A stretch of 64,000 nucleotides of DNA. Origin: Bacillus_I endophytica_A (GTDB lineage: Bacteria; Bacillota; Bacilli; Bacillales; Bacillaceae_H). Below, piece after piece: positions 50,467 through 58,164 of this stretch. The notes beneath the pieces are model-generated. The model did no database searches. It was not told the origin of the DNA and worked only from the letters and a program-made list of their open reading frames with translations. Numbering within the stretch: position 1 is the stretch's first letter; the number at the start of each line of letters is the position of its first letter. The DNA lies in assembly GCF_026790145.1 (NCBI RefSeq), contig NZ_JALAMS010000003.1, positions 248,001 through 312,000 of the forward strand, read 5' to 3'. Made by a program: the position numbers and the translations under genes.

Positions 50467-51939
50467 ATGGAGAAAAACACACGCTCAGAAGCGGCTAAAG
50501 TTATTCCGTTGGTTCAAACAAGCGAGTACTTTTTCGATAGAGGCATTAAAGCCTACAAAAGAGGAAACGTAAAGAAAGCAAAACGATATATAGAAAGAGT
50601 ATTGCAACTTGAACCGGAAAATACGGTTGTGCTCTGTCAGCTAGCTGTAATTTTAACAGACTTAGGGGATTATCAGCAGTCAAACGAATTGCTACAATCT
50701 GCTTTGCAGAATGCAAATCAAGAATCAGTGTATGAATGCCATTATTTTATGGCAAATAATTATGCTTATCTTGGTTTTTTTCAAGAAGCAAAGAAACATG
50801 CACTTCAATATATAAATAATGAAAAAAATGGTCGATTTTCTCAAGCGGTTGAAGATTTATTAGAAATTTTATCAATTGAAATGGATGATATAGACGAAGA
50901 AGAGAATGAAAATGAAGATCGTCTTATTATGCAGCAAGAGAAAGCAAAACTATTGCTTGAAATGGCTCAATTTGAAGAAGCAAAAGAGCTTCTCCATGAG
51001 ATCATTGAGGAACATCCAGAGTTTTGGGCTGCCTATAATAACTTAGCTCTTGCTCATTTTTATACAGACGAATATGAACAAGCTATGATTTATGTACGCA
51101 AAGTCCTTGAAAGTAATCCAGGAAATCTGCATGCTCTTTGTAATGAAGCAGTTTTCTACTTTAAGACAGGAAAGCAAGACTTACTAGAGAGACAGCTTAC
51201 AAAACTACGTGTTGTTTATCCTATCTCATTTGATCATCGATATAAATTAGGCGTAACATTTGCTGTCATTGGGGAATATAGCGGAGCATATCGTTGGCTC
51301 TATAGCCTTTATAAAAAGGGAGCTGCACGAGATACAACATTTTTATATTGGTTGTCTTATTCCGCTTATTATATTGGACATGAAAACCTAGCAAAACAGG
51401 CATGGGAAAAGCTGCTTGTATCTTCTCCTGAAAAAAAGGGAGAAGAACCATGGAACATTGCAGCCTCAACGGATGGTATACAAGAGGTGCTTCACTATAT
51501 AAAACAAGGTGAGGAAGAGCAGTTCTTTGGTCTTTATCTCTTAGCTCAAATGGAGAATGAAGAAAGAAAAACACTTCTAACAAAAGAAACAGAACACTTT
51601 CTGTATTCCCCGTTTTTGAAAACTCTTTCTCAGGATATGCTAAAGGGTGAGGAACTTCCCCGCTGTTTGCAAATTGCTTTAACAATGAGAAAAAGCTTGC
51701 AAAGCGAAGAAGAGGAAAAAGGAATTGTATATTGGTATACTCTTTACAACAAAGCGCGATTTACTGAGATTGAAATGAAAAATATCTCTGCTTTTGCTGC
51801 AAGTGTTGTATATATGTTTTATCAAAATTTAAAAAGGCCAGTACCTCAGAAAAAAATTGCACAAGAGTATGGAATATCTCTTACAACAATGTCAAAATAT
51901 ATAAAGAAAATCCGTTCGGTAAGCATTGTTTCTGTCTAG
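50467..51939 (+). CDS. yvcD: TPR-repeat protein with C-terminal HTH-like motif (YvcD-like)
   Basis: 490 residues, soluble. At least six TPR units between about residues 20-310 (for example YKRGNVKKAKRYIERVLQLEP and AYNNLALAHFYTDEYEQAM), and a C-terminal helix-turn-helix-like segment at about 455-485 (QKKIAQEYGISLTTMSKYIK). The TPR region suggests protein-protein contacts; the tail suggests DNA binding, although that is inference. Start ATG 50467 follows GGAGG at 50457-50461; GTG 50449 with AGGTGA is an alternative adding six residues. The position after hisI and before trxB is as in B. subtilis. Confidence 0.82.
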   Translation: MEKNTRSEAAKVIPLVQTSEYFFDRGIKAYKRGNVKKAKRYIERVLQLEPENTVVLCQLAVILTDLGDYQQSNELLQSALQNANQESVYECHYFMANNYAYLGFFQEAKKHALQYINNEKNGRFSQAVEDLLEILSIEMDDIDEEENENEDRLIMQQEKAKLLLEMAQFEEAKELLHEIIEEHPEFWAAYNNLALAHFYTDEYEQAMIYVRKVLESNPGNLHALCNEAVFYFKTGKQDLLERQLTKLRVVYPISFDHRYKLGVTFAVIGEYSGAYRWLYSLYKKGAARDTTFLYWLSYSAYYIGHENLAKQAWEKLLVSSPEKKGEEPWNIAASTDGIQEVLHYIKQGEEEQFFGLYLLAQMENEERKTLLTKETEHFLYSPFLKTLSQDMLKGEELPRCLQIALTMRKSLQSEEEEKGIVYWYTLYNKARFTEIEMKNISAFAASVVYMFYQNLKRPVPQKKIAQEYGISLTTMSKYIKKIRSVSIVSV

Positions 51940-52049
51940 AGAAAGATTGTGAAATAAACTGTAATTTTTGAGCAAAAAGATAGACGATGTTTCTAATACC
52001 TTATACGATAAGAATAAGTAAATGCATAAGTGAAGAAGGAGTGGAAGAA

Positions 52050-53000
52050 ATGTCAGAAGAAAAAATTTATGATGTCATTATTATTGGAGCAGGTCCTGCA
52101 GGTATGACTGCTGCTGTATATACATCTCGTGCTAATCTTTCAACTTTAATGATTGAACGCGGGGTACCTGGTGGTCAAATGGCAAACACAGAAGATGTTG
52201 AAAACTACCCAGGATATGAAAATATTTTAGGTCCAGACCTTTCAAATAAAATGTTCGAACATGCTAAAAAGTTTGGAGCAGAATATGCTTATGGCGACAT
52301 CAAAGAAGTTATTGATGGAAAAGAGTACAAAACTGTTGTAGCTGGAAGCAAAGAATACAAAGCTCGTGCAATCATTATTGGTACAGGGGCAGAGTATAAG
52401 AAAATTGGCGTTCCTGGTGAAAAAGAGCTTAGCGGACGCGGCGTTTCGTATTGCGCAGTTTGTGATGGAGCATTCTTTAAAAATAAAGAGCTTATTGTTG
52501 TTGGTGGAGGAGACTCTGCTGTTGAGGAAGGCGTATACTTAACACGCTTTGCTTCTAAAGTGACAATCATTCACCGCCGTGATGAGTTACGTGCTCAAAA
52601 AATTCTTCAAAAACGTGCGTTTGACAACGAAAAAGTAGACTTTATTTGGAACCATACTGTAAAAGAAATTCATGAAGGTGAAGGTAAAGTAGGCAAAGTT
52701 ACGCTTATTAATACCGTGACAGGTGAGGAATCTGAAAAAGACACTGATGGTGTCTTCATCTACATCGGCATGGTTCCTTTATCTAAACCATTTGAGAACT
52801 TAGGTATTACAAATGAAGAAGGCTATATCGAAACAAACGAACGTATGGAAACGAAAGTACCGGGAATTTTTGCTGCCGGAGACGTACGTGAAAAGTCACT
52901 TCGCCAAATTGTAACAGCAACAGGTGATGGAAGTATTGCTGCTCAAAGCATCCAACATTATGTAGAAGAGTTACAAGAAGAGCTACAATCTGCTAAATAA
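52050..53000 (+). CDS. trxB: Thioredoxin reductase
   Basis: 316 residues. FAD motif GAGPAGMTAAVY near residue 15, redox pair CAVC near residue 137-140, NADPH motif GGGDSAVEEG near 155, and C-terminal FAD motif GIFAAGDVR near 280. Reduces thioredoxin with NADPH. Start ATG 52050 with GAAGGAGTGG upstream; the 21-residue extension lacks a ribosome site. Long 286-base gap follows, containing a terminator and the yvcI promoters. Confidence 0.97.
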   Translation: MSEEKIYDVIIIGAGPAGMTAAVYTSRANLSTLMIERGVPGGQMANTEDVENYPGYENILGPDLSNKMFEHAKKFGAEYAYGDIKEVIDGKEYKTVVAGSKEYKARAIIIGTGAEYKKIGVPGEKELSGRGVSYCAVCDGAFFKNKELIVVGGGDSAVEEGVYLTRFASKVTIIHRRDELRAQKILQKRAFDNEKVDFIWNHTVKEIHEGEGKVGKVTLINTVTGEESEKDTDGVFIYIGMVPLSKPFENLGITNEEGYIETNERMETKVPGIFAAGDVREKSLRQIVTATGDGSIAAQSIQHYVEELQEELQSAK

Positions 53001-53132
53001 TAGGCGAAAAAGACGAAAAGGGGAGTTTAACAGAACCGTAATTGCCTTTTAACTGTGCTGTAACACCTATGTTACATTGGTTCGTTATAGTGTAGATAAG
53101 TAATTGACCCCCTTTTATAAATACGTTACGTT

Positions 53133-53165
53133 GAGCACAGCGAGTTCAAGCTGTGCTCTTTTTTT
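53133..53165 (+). terminator. Terminator between trxB and yvcI
   Basis: Stem GAGCACAGC/GCTGTGCTC with seven or more T, 130 bases after the trxB stop. Confidence 0.88.
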
Positions 53166-53193
53166 GTAAATTTAGAGGTCGAATTGAAGTTGT

Positions 53194-53219
53194 TAAACAT
53201 TTGTGAATGATGCCGATAT
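53194..53219 (+). promoter_or_regulatory. SigD-type promoter upstream of yvcI-rapZ-glmR-whiA-crh
   Basis: TAAA at 53194-53197, 14-base spacer, GCCGATAT at 53212-53219: identical in boxes and spacing to the fliD promoter of this window. It lies after the trxB terminator, on the right strand, about 62 bases from its predicted start to the yvcI ATG. Confidence 0.72.
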
Positions 53220-53220
53220 A

Positions 53221-53250
53221 TTGTTGTCTATTGCTCCTTCATTGTATAAT
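53221..53250 (+). promoter_or_regulatory. Predicted SigA promoter of the yvcI operon
   Basis: TTGTTG at 53221-53226, 18-base spacer, perfect TATAAT at 53245-53250, directly downstream of the SigD-type promoter. Confidence 0.6.
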
Positions 53251-53287
53251 AAGAAAAACAATAGTCGTAAACAACAGAGGTGAAAAA

Positions 53288-53746
53288 ATGCAGCGTGTAA
53301 CAAACTGTGTCTTATTAAAAGATGATAAAATTCTTCTTCTCCAAAAACCACGCCGCAACTGGTGGGTTGCTCCTGGAGGGAAGATGGAACAGGGGGAATC
53401 TGTAAAGGATTCTGTTGTTCGTGAATTTAGAGAAGAAACAGGTGTTTATTTAAAAAATCCAACAGTAAAAGGGATTTTTACGTTTGTTATTAAAGAGGGA
53501 AATGAAGTTGTGTCAGAATGGATGATGTTTACCTTTTTAGCAACTGAATTTGATGGAACAAATGTCCTTGAATCTGAGGAAGGCAAGCTATCTTGGCATA
53601 AGCTTGATGTAGTTAATGAGCTTCCAATGGCTCCTGGAGACCATCATATTATTGACTATGTTGCAAAAGGATCTGGCATGATCTACGGAAATTTCACATA
53701 TACAAAAGACTTTGAGCTTCTTTCTTATAGAATCGATCCTTCATAG
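53288..53746 (+). CDS. yvcI: Nudix hydrolase (YvcI-like)
   Basis: 152 residues. Complete Nudix box: GGKMEQGESVKDSVVREF followed by REETGV, matching G-x5-E-x7-R-E-U-x-E-E-x-G-U. The VAPGGK lead-in is typical of the MutT-like 8-oxo-dGTP group, but the substrate is not known. Start ATG 53288 follows AGAGGTGA; the 27-residue upstream frame covers the promoters and is rejected. First gene of the conserved yvcI-rapZ-glmR-whiA-crh cluster. Confidence 0.9.
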   Translation: MQRVTNCVLLKDDKILLLQKPRRNWWVAPGGKMEQGESVKDSVVREFREETGVYLKNPTVKGIFTFVIKEGNEVVSEWMMFTFLATEFDGTNVLESEEGKLSWHKLDVVNELPMAPGDHHIIDYVAKGSGMIYGNFTYTKDFELLSYRIDPS

Positions 53747-53792
53747 TCTGCAATAAATAGTAGGGATAATCTTACTAGGTAGGGGGAGAAAC

Positions 53793-54680
53793 ATGAGCAT
53801 TAATTCTTCACAAGAAGTTCAGTTAGTAATTATTACAGGAATGTCTGGTGCGGGGAAGACAGTTGTTGTGCAAAGCTTTGAAGATTTAGGGTTCTTTTGT
53901 GTTGACAACCTTCCGCCAACGCTTATTCCTAAGTTCTTGGAGCTTATGAAGGAGTCTAACGGAAAAATGAATAAAGTAGCGGTTGTCATGGACTTAAGAG
54001 GGCGCGAGTTCTTTGATAGTTTATTTCAGGCACTTGATCACCTTGATGAAACATCTTGGATTACGCCTCAAATTTTATTCTTAGATGCAAAAGATAATGT
54101 TCTTGTTCAACGCTATAAGGAGACAAGACGTTCTCATCCTCTTGCCAAAACAGGCATGCCGCTTGATGGTATTCAGCTTGAACGAGAGCTATTAGATGAC
54201 CTAAAGGGAAGAGCTCAGATCATTTTAGATACATCGGATTTAAAGCCACGCGAGCTTCGAGAAAAAGTAATAACGCAGTTCTCCACAAATAATTCTCAAG
54301 TATTTAGCGTGAATTTTGTTTCATTTGGTTTCAAATATGGTCTTCCTATTGATGCTGACTTAGTTTTTGATGTTCGTTTTTTACCAAACCCGCATTATAT
54401 TGATTCGCTTCGTCCTAAAACAGGACTTCAAGAAGAAGTGTCTTCTTACGTACTAAAATGGAATGATACTCAAAAGTTTCTTGAAAAGCTTATCGATCTT
54501 TTAAAGCTTATGCTTCCACAGTATAAACGCGAAGGAAAAAGTCAGCTTATTGTTGCAATCGGATGTACAGGAGGTCAGCATCGTTCTGTTACTTTAGCTG
54601 AGTATCTTGCCAAAGTTTTTGAAGGAGATTTCAAAACAAATCCACTGCATCGAGATATTGAGAGGAGAAAACAGAAGTAA
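53793..54680 (+). CDS. rapZ: RNase adapter/nucleotide-binding protein RapZ (YvcJ)
   Basis: 295 residues. Walker A GMSGAGKT near residue 16-23, DNLPP motif, and the C-terminal sensor domain with IGCTGGQHRSV near 255. Enteric RapZ guides RNase E to the small RNA GlmZ; the Bacillus protein (YvcJ) binds and hydrolyses nucleotides and affects competence, and is thought to sense amino-sugar metabolites, but GlmZ is absent in Bacillus. Directly joined to glmR (no gap). Confidence 0.95.
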   Translation: MSINSSQEVQLVIITGMSGAGKTVVVQSFEDLGFFCVDNLPPTLIPKFLELMKESNGKMNKVAVVMDLRGREFFDSLFQALDHLDETSWITPQILFLDAKDNVLVQRYKETRRSHPLAKTGMPLDGIQLERELLDDLKGRAQIILDTSDLKPRELREKVITQFSTNNSQVFSVNFVSFGFKYGLPIDADLVFDVRFLPNPHYIDSLRPKTGLQEEVSSYVLKWNDTQKFLEKLIDLLKLMLPQYKREGKSQLIVAIGCTGGQHRSVTLAEYLAKVFEGDFKTNPLHRDIERRKQK

Positions 54681-55640
54681 ATGACTACAGCACATCCAAA
54701 GGTTGTTGTAATTGGAGGGGGAACAGGGCTACCTGTTTTACTAAGAGGATTGAAATATTATCCAATTGATATTACAGCAATCGTTACTGTCGCAGATGAT
54801 GGAGGAAGTTCAGGTAGGCTGCGGGAAGAGCTAGGTATTCCCGCACCTGGTGATATTCGCAATGTTCTTGTAGCGCTTTCACGCGTAGAACCTCTTGTAG
54901 AAGACCTTTTTCAACATCGATTTTCAAGTGGGGACCAGTTAACAGGTCATGCGCTAGGTAACCTGATTCTAGCAGCGATGACATCTATAACTGGAAATTT
55001 TGTGCACGCAATCCAAGAAATGAGTAAAGTACTTAATGTGAGTGGAAATGTGCTTCCTTCAGCTAATAAGAGCGTTATGCTACATGCAAAGATGGAAGAT
55101 GGTACTGTTGTCTCAGGAGAATCTATGATTCCCCAAGCAGAGAAAACGATTGATCGTGTTTTCTTAACCCCAGAAACAATAGAACCTGTTGAAGAAACTA
55201 TCGAAGCTATTCGAGAAGCAGATATTGTTGTATTAGGTCCAGGGAGTTTATTTACAAGCATTATTCCTAATTTACTTGTTCCACAGATTGCTGAAGAGCT
55301 TTGTAAATCAGCCGCTAAAAAAATCTATGTTTGTAATGTAATGACACAACTTGGAGAAACGCATGATTATAAAGCTAGTGATCATGTATTAGCTATGTAT
55401 AAACATGTTCCAAGTCCTTTTTTAAATACAATTATTGTTCATAATGGAGAAATTCCTAAAGAAATTCAGACTAAATATAAAGAAGAAAAAGCTATTCCCG
55501 TTGACTATGATCGAAGAATGTTGGAAAAACTAGGTCTACATGTTATTGCAGACGATTTTATTCAATATGATGGAGACGTTATTCGACATAATACAAGAAA
55601 AGTAGCACAAACCATTTTCTCGCTACTTCATCAAGAATAA
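54681..55640 (+). CDS. glmR: GlmR/YvcK gluconeogenesis and cell-wall precursor factor
   Basis: 319 residues, UPF0052/CofD-like fold. GGGTGLPVLLRGLK near residue 12 and VADDGGSSGRLR near 38 are the nucleotide-sugar site; YKASDHV near 235 is conserved. In B. subtilis it binds UDP-GlcNAc and stimulates GlmS so that cells on gluconeogenic carbon can make peptidoglycan. Start ATG overlaps nothing but immediately follows the rapZ stop. Operon member; links with Crh in the same operon are interesting. Confidence 0.95.
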   Translation: MTTAHPKVVVIGGGTGLPVLLRGLKYYPIDITAIVTVADDGGSSGRLREELGIPAPGDIRNVLVALSRVEPLVEDLFQHRFSSGDQLTGHALGNLILAAMTSITGNFVHAIQEMSKVLNVSGNVLPSANKSVMLHAKMEDGTVVSGESMIPQAEKTIDRVFLTPETIEPVEETIEAIREADIVVLGPGSLFTSIIPNLLVPQIAEELCKSAAKKIYVCNVMTQLGETHDYKASDHVLAMYKHVPSPFLNTIIVHNGEIPKEIQTKYKEEKAIPVDYDRRMLEKLGLHVIADDFIQYDGDVIRHNTRKVAQTIFSLLHQE

Positions 55641-55684
55641 CGGGGAAATATGCTCTTTGAAAATAGAAAAGAGGGGGTGAGAGC

Positions 55685-56641
55685 ATGTCATTTGCTTCAG
55701 TTACTAAAAAAGAGCTAACAAATATTGAAGTAAAAGAATGTTGTGCAAAAGCACAGTTATCTGCACTGATTCGAATGAATGGGTCCATGTCATTTGCAAA
55801 TCGCAAAGTTGTTGTAGATATTCAAACTGAAAATGCAGCCATCGCAAGAAGAATTTATGTTTTGTTGAAACAAAGTTATGACATTGCAGTAGAACTGCTT
55901 GTTCGGAAAAAAATGCGATTGAAAAAGAACAATGTTTATATTGTACGAATGAAAGAGAAAGCCCGCTTCATTCTTCAAGATTTGCATATTATTGAAGAAG
56001 GATTTACATTTGTCCGGACCATCTCACAAGAGTTAGTAAAGAAAAAGTGCTGCAAACGAGCGTATTTAAGAGGCGCATTTTTAGCAGGAGGTTCTGTTAA
56101 CAATCCAGAAACTTCTTCCTATCATTTAGAGATTTCATCTCTTTATAAAGAACACAATGATTCTCTTTGTGAGCTTATGAACGTTTTTGACTTAAATAGT
56201 AAAACATTAGAGCGAAAAAAAGGATTTATTACGTACTTGAAAGAAGCTGAGAAGATTACTGAGTTCTTGAATATAATTGGAGCTCATAATGCACTGCTTC
56301 GATTTGAGGATGTTCGAATTGTCCGAGACATGCGTAACTCTGTTAATAGGCTTGTAAATTGTGAAACAGCCAATTTGAATAAAACAATTGGAGCAGCTCT
56401 TCGACAAGTAGAGAACATTCGTTACATTGAAGAGACAGTTGGGCTTGATGTTTTGCCGGAAAAACTGAAAGAAATTGCCCAGCTACGAGTGGCTTACCAA
56501 GATGTAACGCTAAAAGAGTTAGGGGAAATGGTTTCAGGTTCAAAAATCAGTAAATCCGGCATTAACCATCGATTGCGTAAAATTGATGAAATTGCCAACA
56601 GGTTACGATTAGGAGAGTCATTAGAAGAGGTGCAAACTTAA
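55685..56641 (+). CDS. whiA: WhiA (LAGLIDADG-HTH) division/chromosome factor
   Basis: 318 residues. N-terminal WhiA_N about 1-85, degenerate LAGLIDADG homing-endonuclease-like domain about 90-215 (RGAFLAGGSVNNPET), and a C-terminal sigma-like HTH about 225-315 (VTLKELGEMVSGSKISKSG). It lacks nuclease function. In B. subtilis WhiA binds DNA, affects divisome assembly and chromosome segregation. ATG 55685 follows GGGGGTGAG, 44 bases after glmR. Confidence 0.95.
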   Translation: MSFASVTKKELTNIEVKECCAKAQLSALIRMNGSMSFANRKVVVDIQTENAAIARRIYVLLKQSYDIAVELLVRKKMRLKKNNVYIVRMKEKARFILQDLHIIEEGFTFVRTISQELVKKKCCKRAYLRGAFLAGGSVNNPETSSYHLEISSLYKEHNDSLCELMNVFDLNSKTLERKKGFITYLKEAEKITEFLNIIGAHNALLRFEDVRIVRDMRNSVNRLVNCETANLNKTIGAALRQVENIRYIEETVGLDVLPEKLKEIAQLRVAYQDVTLKELGEMVSGSKISKSGINHRLRKIDEIANRLRLGESLEEVQT

Positions 56642-56659
56642 AAGGGGAGAGATGAAGAT

Positions 56660-56917
56660 ATGGTGGAAAGAGAAATTGATATACGTTTAAAAACGGGCTT
56701 ACAAGCAAGACCTGCAGCACTTTTTGTTCAGGAAGCAAATCGATTCAAGTCGGATGTCTTTCTTGAGAAAGAGGGAAGAAAGATTAATGCTAAAAGTATT
56801 ATGGGGTTAATGAGTTTGGCCCTAAATTCAGGGGCTGTTGTTAATCTTATTGCTTCTGGAGATGATGAAGAAGAAGCAGTTGAAGCTCTAGCAAACTTTG
56901 TTCAAAAAAAAGATTAG
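56660..56917 (+). CDS. crh: Catabolite repression HPr-like protein Crh
   Basis: 85 residues, HPr fold. The catalytic His15 of HPr is replaced by Gln15 (TGLQARPA), so it cannot carry PTS phosphate, while Ser46 (NAKSIMG) is present for HPrK. Crh-Ser46-P is a co-repressor of CcpA, and unphosphorylated Crh has its own partners (for example methylglyoxal synthase in B. subtilis). ATG 56660 with GGGGAGA upstream, 18 bases after whiA. Terminator after it is shared with convergent clpP. Confidence 0.97.
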   Translation: MVEREIDIRLKTGLQARPAALFVQEANRFKSDVFLEKEGRKINAKSIMGLMSLALNSGAVVNLIASGDDEEEAVEALANFVQKKD

Positions 56918-56930
56918 CCTTTCTATATAC

Positions 56931-56967
56931 AAAAACCTGTTTTCCTAAAAAGGAAAACAGGTTTTTT
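56931..56967. terminator. Bidirectional terminator between crh and clpP
   Basis: Stem AAAACCTGTTTTCCT/AGGAAAACAGGTTTT with A- and T-runs on both sides. Confidence 0.92.
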
Positions 56968-56970
56968 ATA

Positions 56971-57564
56971 TTACTTAGCTGATGGATCTTTTGTTAACAC
57001 TTTATCAATTAATCCATATTCCATTGCACGATCAGCAGTCATAAAGTTATCACGGTCTGTGTCACGCTCGATAACTTCAAGTGGTTGACCAGTGCGATCA
57101 GCTAAAATGTGGTTTAGTTTGTCACGCAAGAAAAGAATACGTTTAGCAGCAATTTCAATTTCTGTTGCTTGTCCTTGAGCTCCACCTAATGGTTGGTGAA
57201 TCATAACTTCACTGTTTGGAAGAGCAAAACGTTTACCCTTTTCACCTGCAGCAAGTAAGAACGCTCCCATAGAAGCAGCCATGCCAATGCAGATTGTTGA
57301 TACTTTTGGTTGAATAAACTGCATTGTATCGTAAATAGCCATACCTGCTGTAATTGATCCACCAGGACTGTTAATATAAAGAGAGATATCTTTTTCAGGA
57401 TCTTCTGCTGTTAAGAAAAGCAGCTGTGATACGATAGAGTTTGCTACATTATCATCGATAGCACTACCAAGCATAATGATACGGTCTTTTAAAAGACGAG
57501 AGTAGATATCGTATGCGCGCTCACCACGGTTCGTTTGTTCAATAACTGTAGGAATTAGATTCAT
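56971..57564 (-). CDS. clpP: ATP-dependent Clp protease proteolytic subunit
   Basis: 197 residues. Catalytic triad Ser98 (GMAASMGAF), His123 (MIHQPLGG) and Asp172, numbering and spacing as in the family. Forms the tetradecameric proteolytic core used by ClpX, ClpC and ClpE. Start ATG 57564 with GAGGAGG upstream on the - strand. Upstream lie a SigA promoter overlapped by a CtsR box and, further away, a SigB-type promoter, i.e. the full heat-stress control known for clpP. Confidence 0.98.
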   Translation of the reverse strand: MNLIPTVIEQTNRGERAYDIYSRLLKDRIIMLGSAIDDNVANSIVSQLLFLTAEDPEKDISLYINSPGGSITAGMAIYDTMQFIQPKVSTICIGMAASMGAFLLAAGEKGKRFALPNSEVMIHQPLGGAQGQATEIEIAAKRILFLRDKLNHILADRTGQPLEVIERDTDRDNFMTADRAMEYGLIDKVLTKDPSAK

Positions 57565-57611
57565 GAAAATTCCTCCTCTTAATCTAAATTTTAATATGTA
57601 TCTTACTTAAT

Positions 57612-57641
57612 ATCATACAGCTAAGGTCAATAAAGGTCAAA
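57612..57641 (-). promoter_or_regulatory. SigA promoter of clpP with overlapping CtsR operator
   Basis: On the - strand: -35 TTGACC (+ strand 57635-57640), 17-base spacer, -10 TATGAT (+ strand 57612-57617). The CtsR heptamer pair GGTCAAT-AAA-GGTCAAA occupies 57625-57641, covering the -35 box and spacer; only one base departs from RGTCAAA-NAN-RGTCAAA. Repression by CtsR, relieved on heat shock, follows from this. Confidence 0.88.
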
Positions 57642-57698
57642 CAAAAACAATCGAGTTATTTCGACCTTGCTTATAAAGTAAAACTAACACTTATATTT

Positions 57699-57723
57699 TT
57701 ACCCGAAACTTCTACGTCTAAAC
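57699..57723 (-). promoter_or_regulatory. SigB-type promoter of clpP
   Basis: On the - strand: GTTTAG, 13-base spacer, GGGTAA; one mismatch in each box to GTTTAA/GGGTAT. It lies about 75 bases upstream of the SigA promoter. SigB-type expression of clpP is known in B. subtilis. The rest of the 382-base gap between clpP and the tRNA holds nothing else recognised. Confidence 0.62.
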
Positions 57724-57946
57724 CTCAAAGAAATTAGTCATTCCGTTTTTAAAAGACTGATTTTCTACCCCTCTACGTTTATTTCTACAAAAAAATACTG
57801 ACACCTTTTTATAATTTTTTTGCAAGTCTTATTTTATCCTCTAAATCTAAATAAATATTTTATATAAAAATGAAACGATAGAAAGAGGTTCAATTCAGAA
57901 TTACTTGAAATCATCTTCATATTTTCATATAATAAAGAATGCACAT

Positions 57947-58018
57947 GCCCTCGTAGTGTAGTGGATAGCACGAGAGATTCCGGTTCTCTTAGGGTAGGTT
58001 CGAATCCTATCGAGGGTG
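57947..58018 (+). tRNA. trnQ-Arg: tRNA-Arg (anticodon CCG)
   Basis: 72-base cloverleaf without encoded CCA: acceptor GCCCTCG/CGAGGGT (first pair G-U), D arm with GTG/CAC stem, anticodon stem AGAGA/TCTCT with loop TTCCGGT, short variable region TAGG, T arm GTAGG-TTCGAAT-CCTAT, discriminator G. Anticodon CCG reads CGG arginine codons. A lone tRNA-Arg near clpP matches trnQ-Arg of B. subtilis. A terminator follows directly. Confidence 0.92.
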
Positions 58019-58020
58019 TC

Positions 58021-58057
58021 AAAAAAGACAAGTTGGTTACCAACTTGTCTTTTTTTA
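58021..58057 (+). terminator. Terminator after tRNA-Arg
   Basis: Perfect stem AAAAAAGACAAGTTGG/CCAACTTGTCTTTTTT with a 3-base loop. Confidence 0.9.
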
Positions 58058-58101
58058 TTGGCTAAAATGTAGAAAATTGTCTTTTTTTAGATGGGCCAAG
58101 C

Positions 58102-58130
58102 TTGTCAATTGAGAGAATTTGCTTTAAAAC
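58102..58130 (+). promoter_or_regulatory. Predicted SigA promoter of the repeat lipoprotein
   Basis: TTGTCA at 58102-58107, 17-base spacer, TAAAAC at 58125-58130, 35 bases before the start codon. Confidence 0.5.
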
Positions 58131-58164
58131 TATATATGAAAGGAAAAACAAAGGAGGAATAAAA

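Noticed and set aside
57834..58043. 69-residue ORF on the - strand over the tRNA
   Set aside because: It is the antisense of tRNA-Arg; the peptide (SIGFEPTLREPESLVL) is a well-known artefact of tRNA antisense translation.
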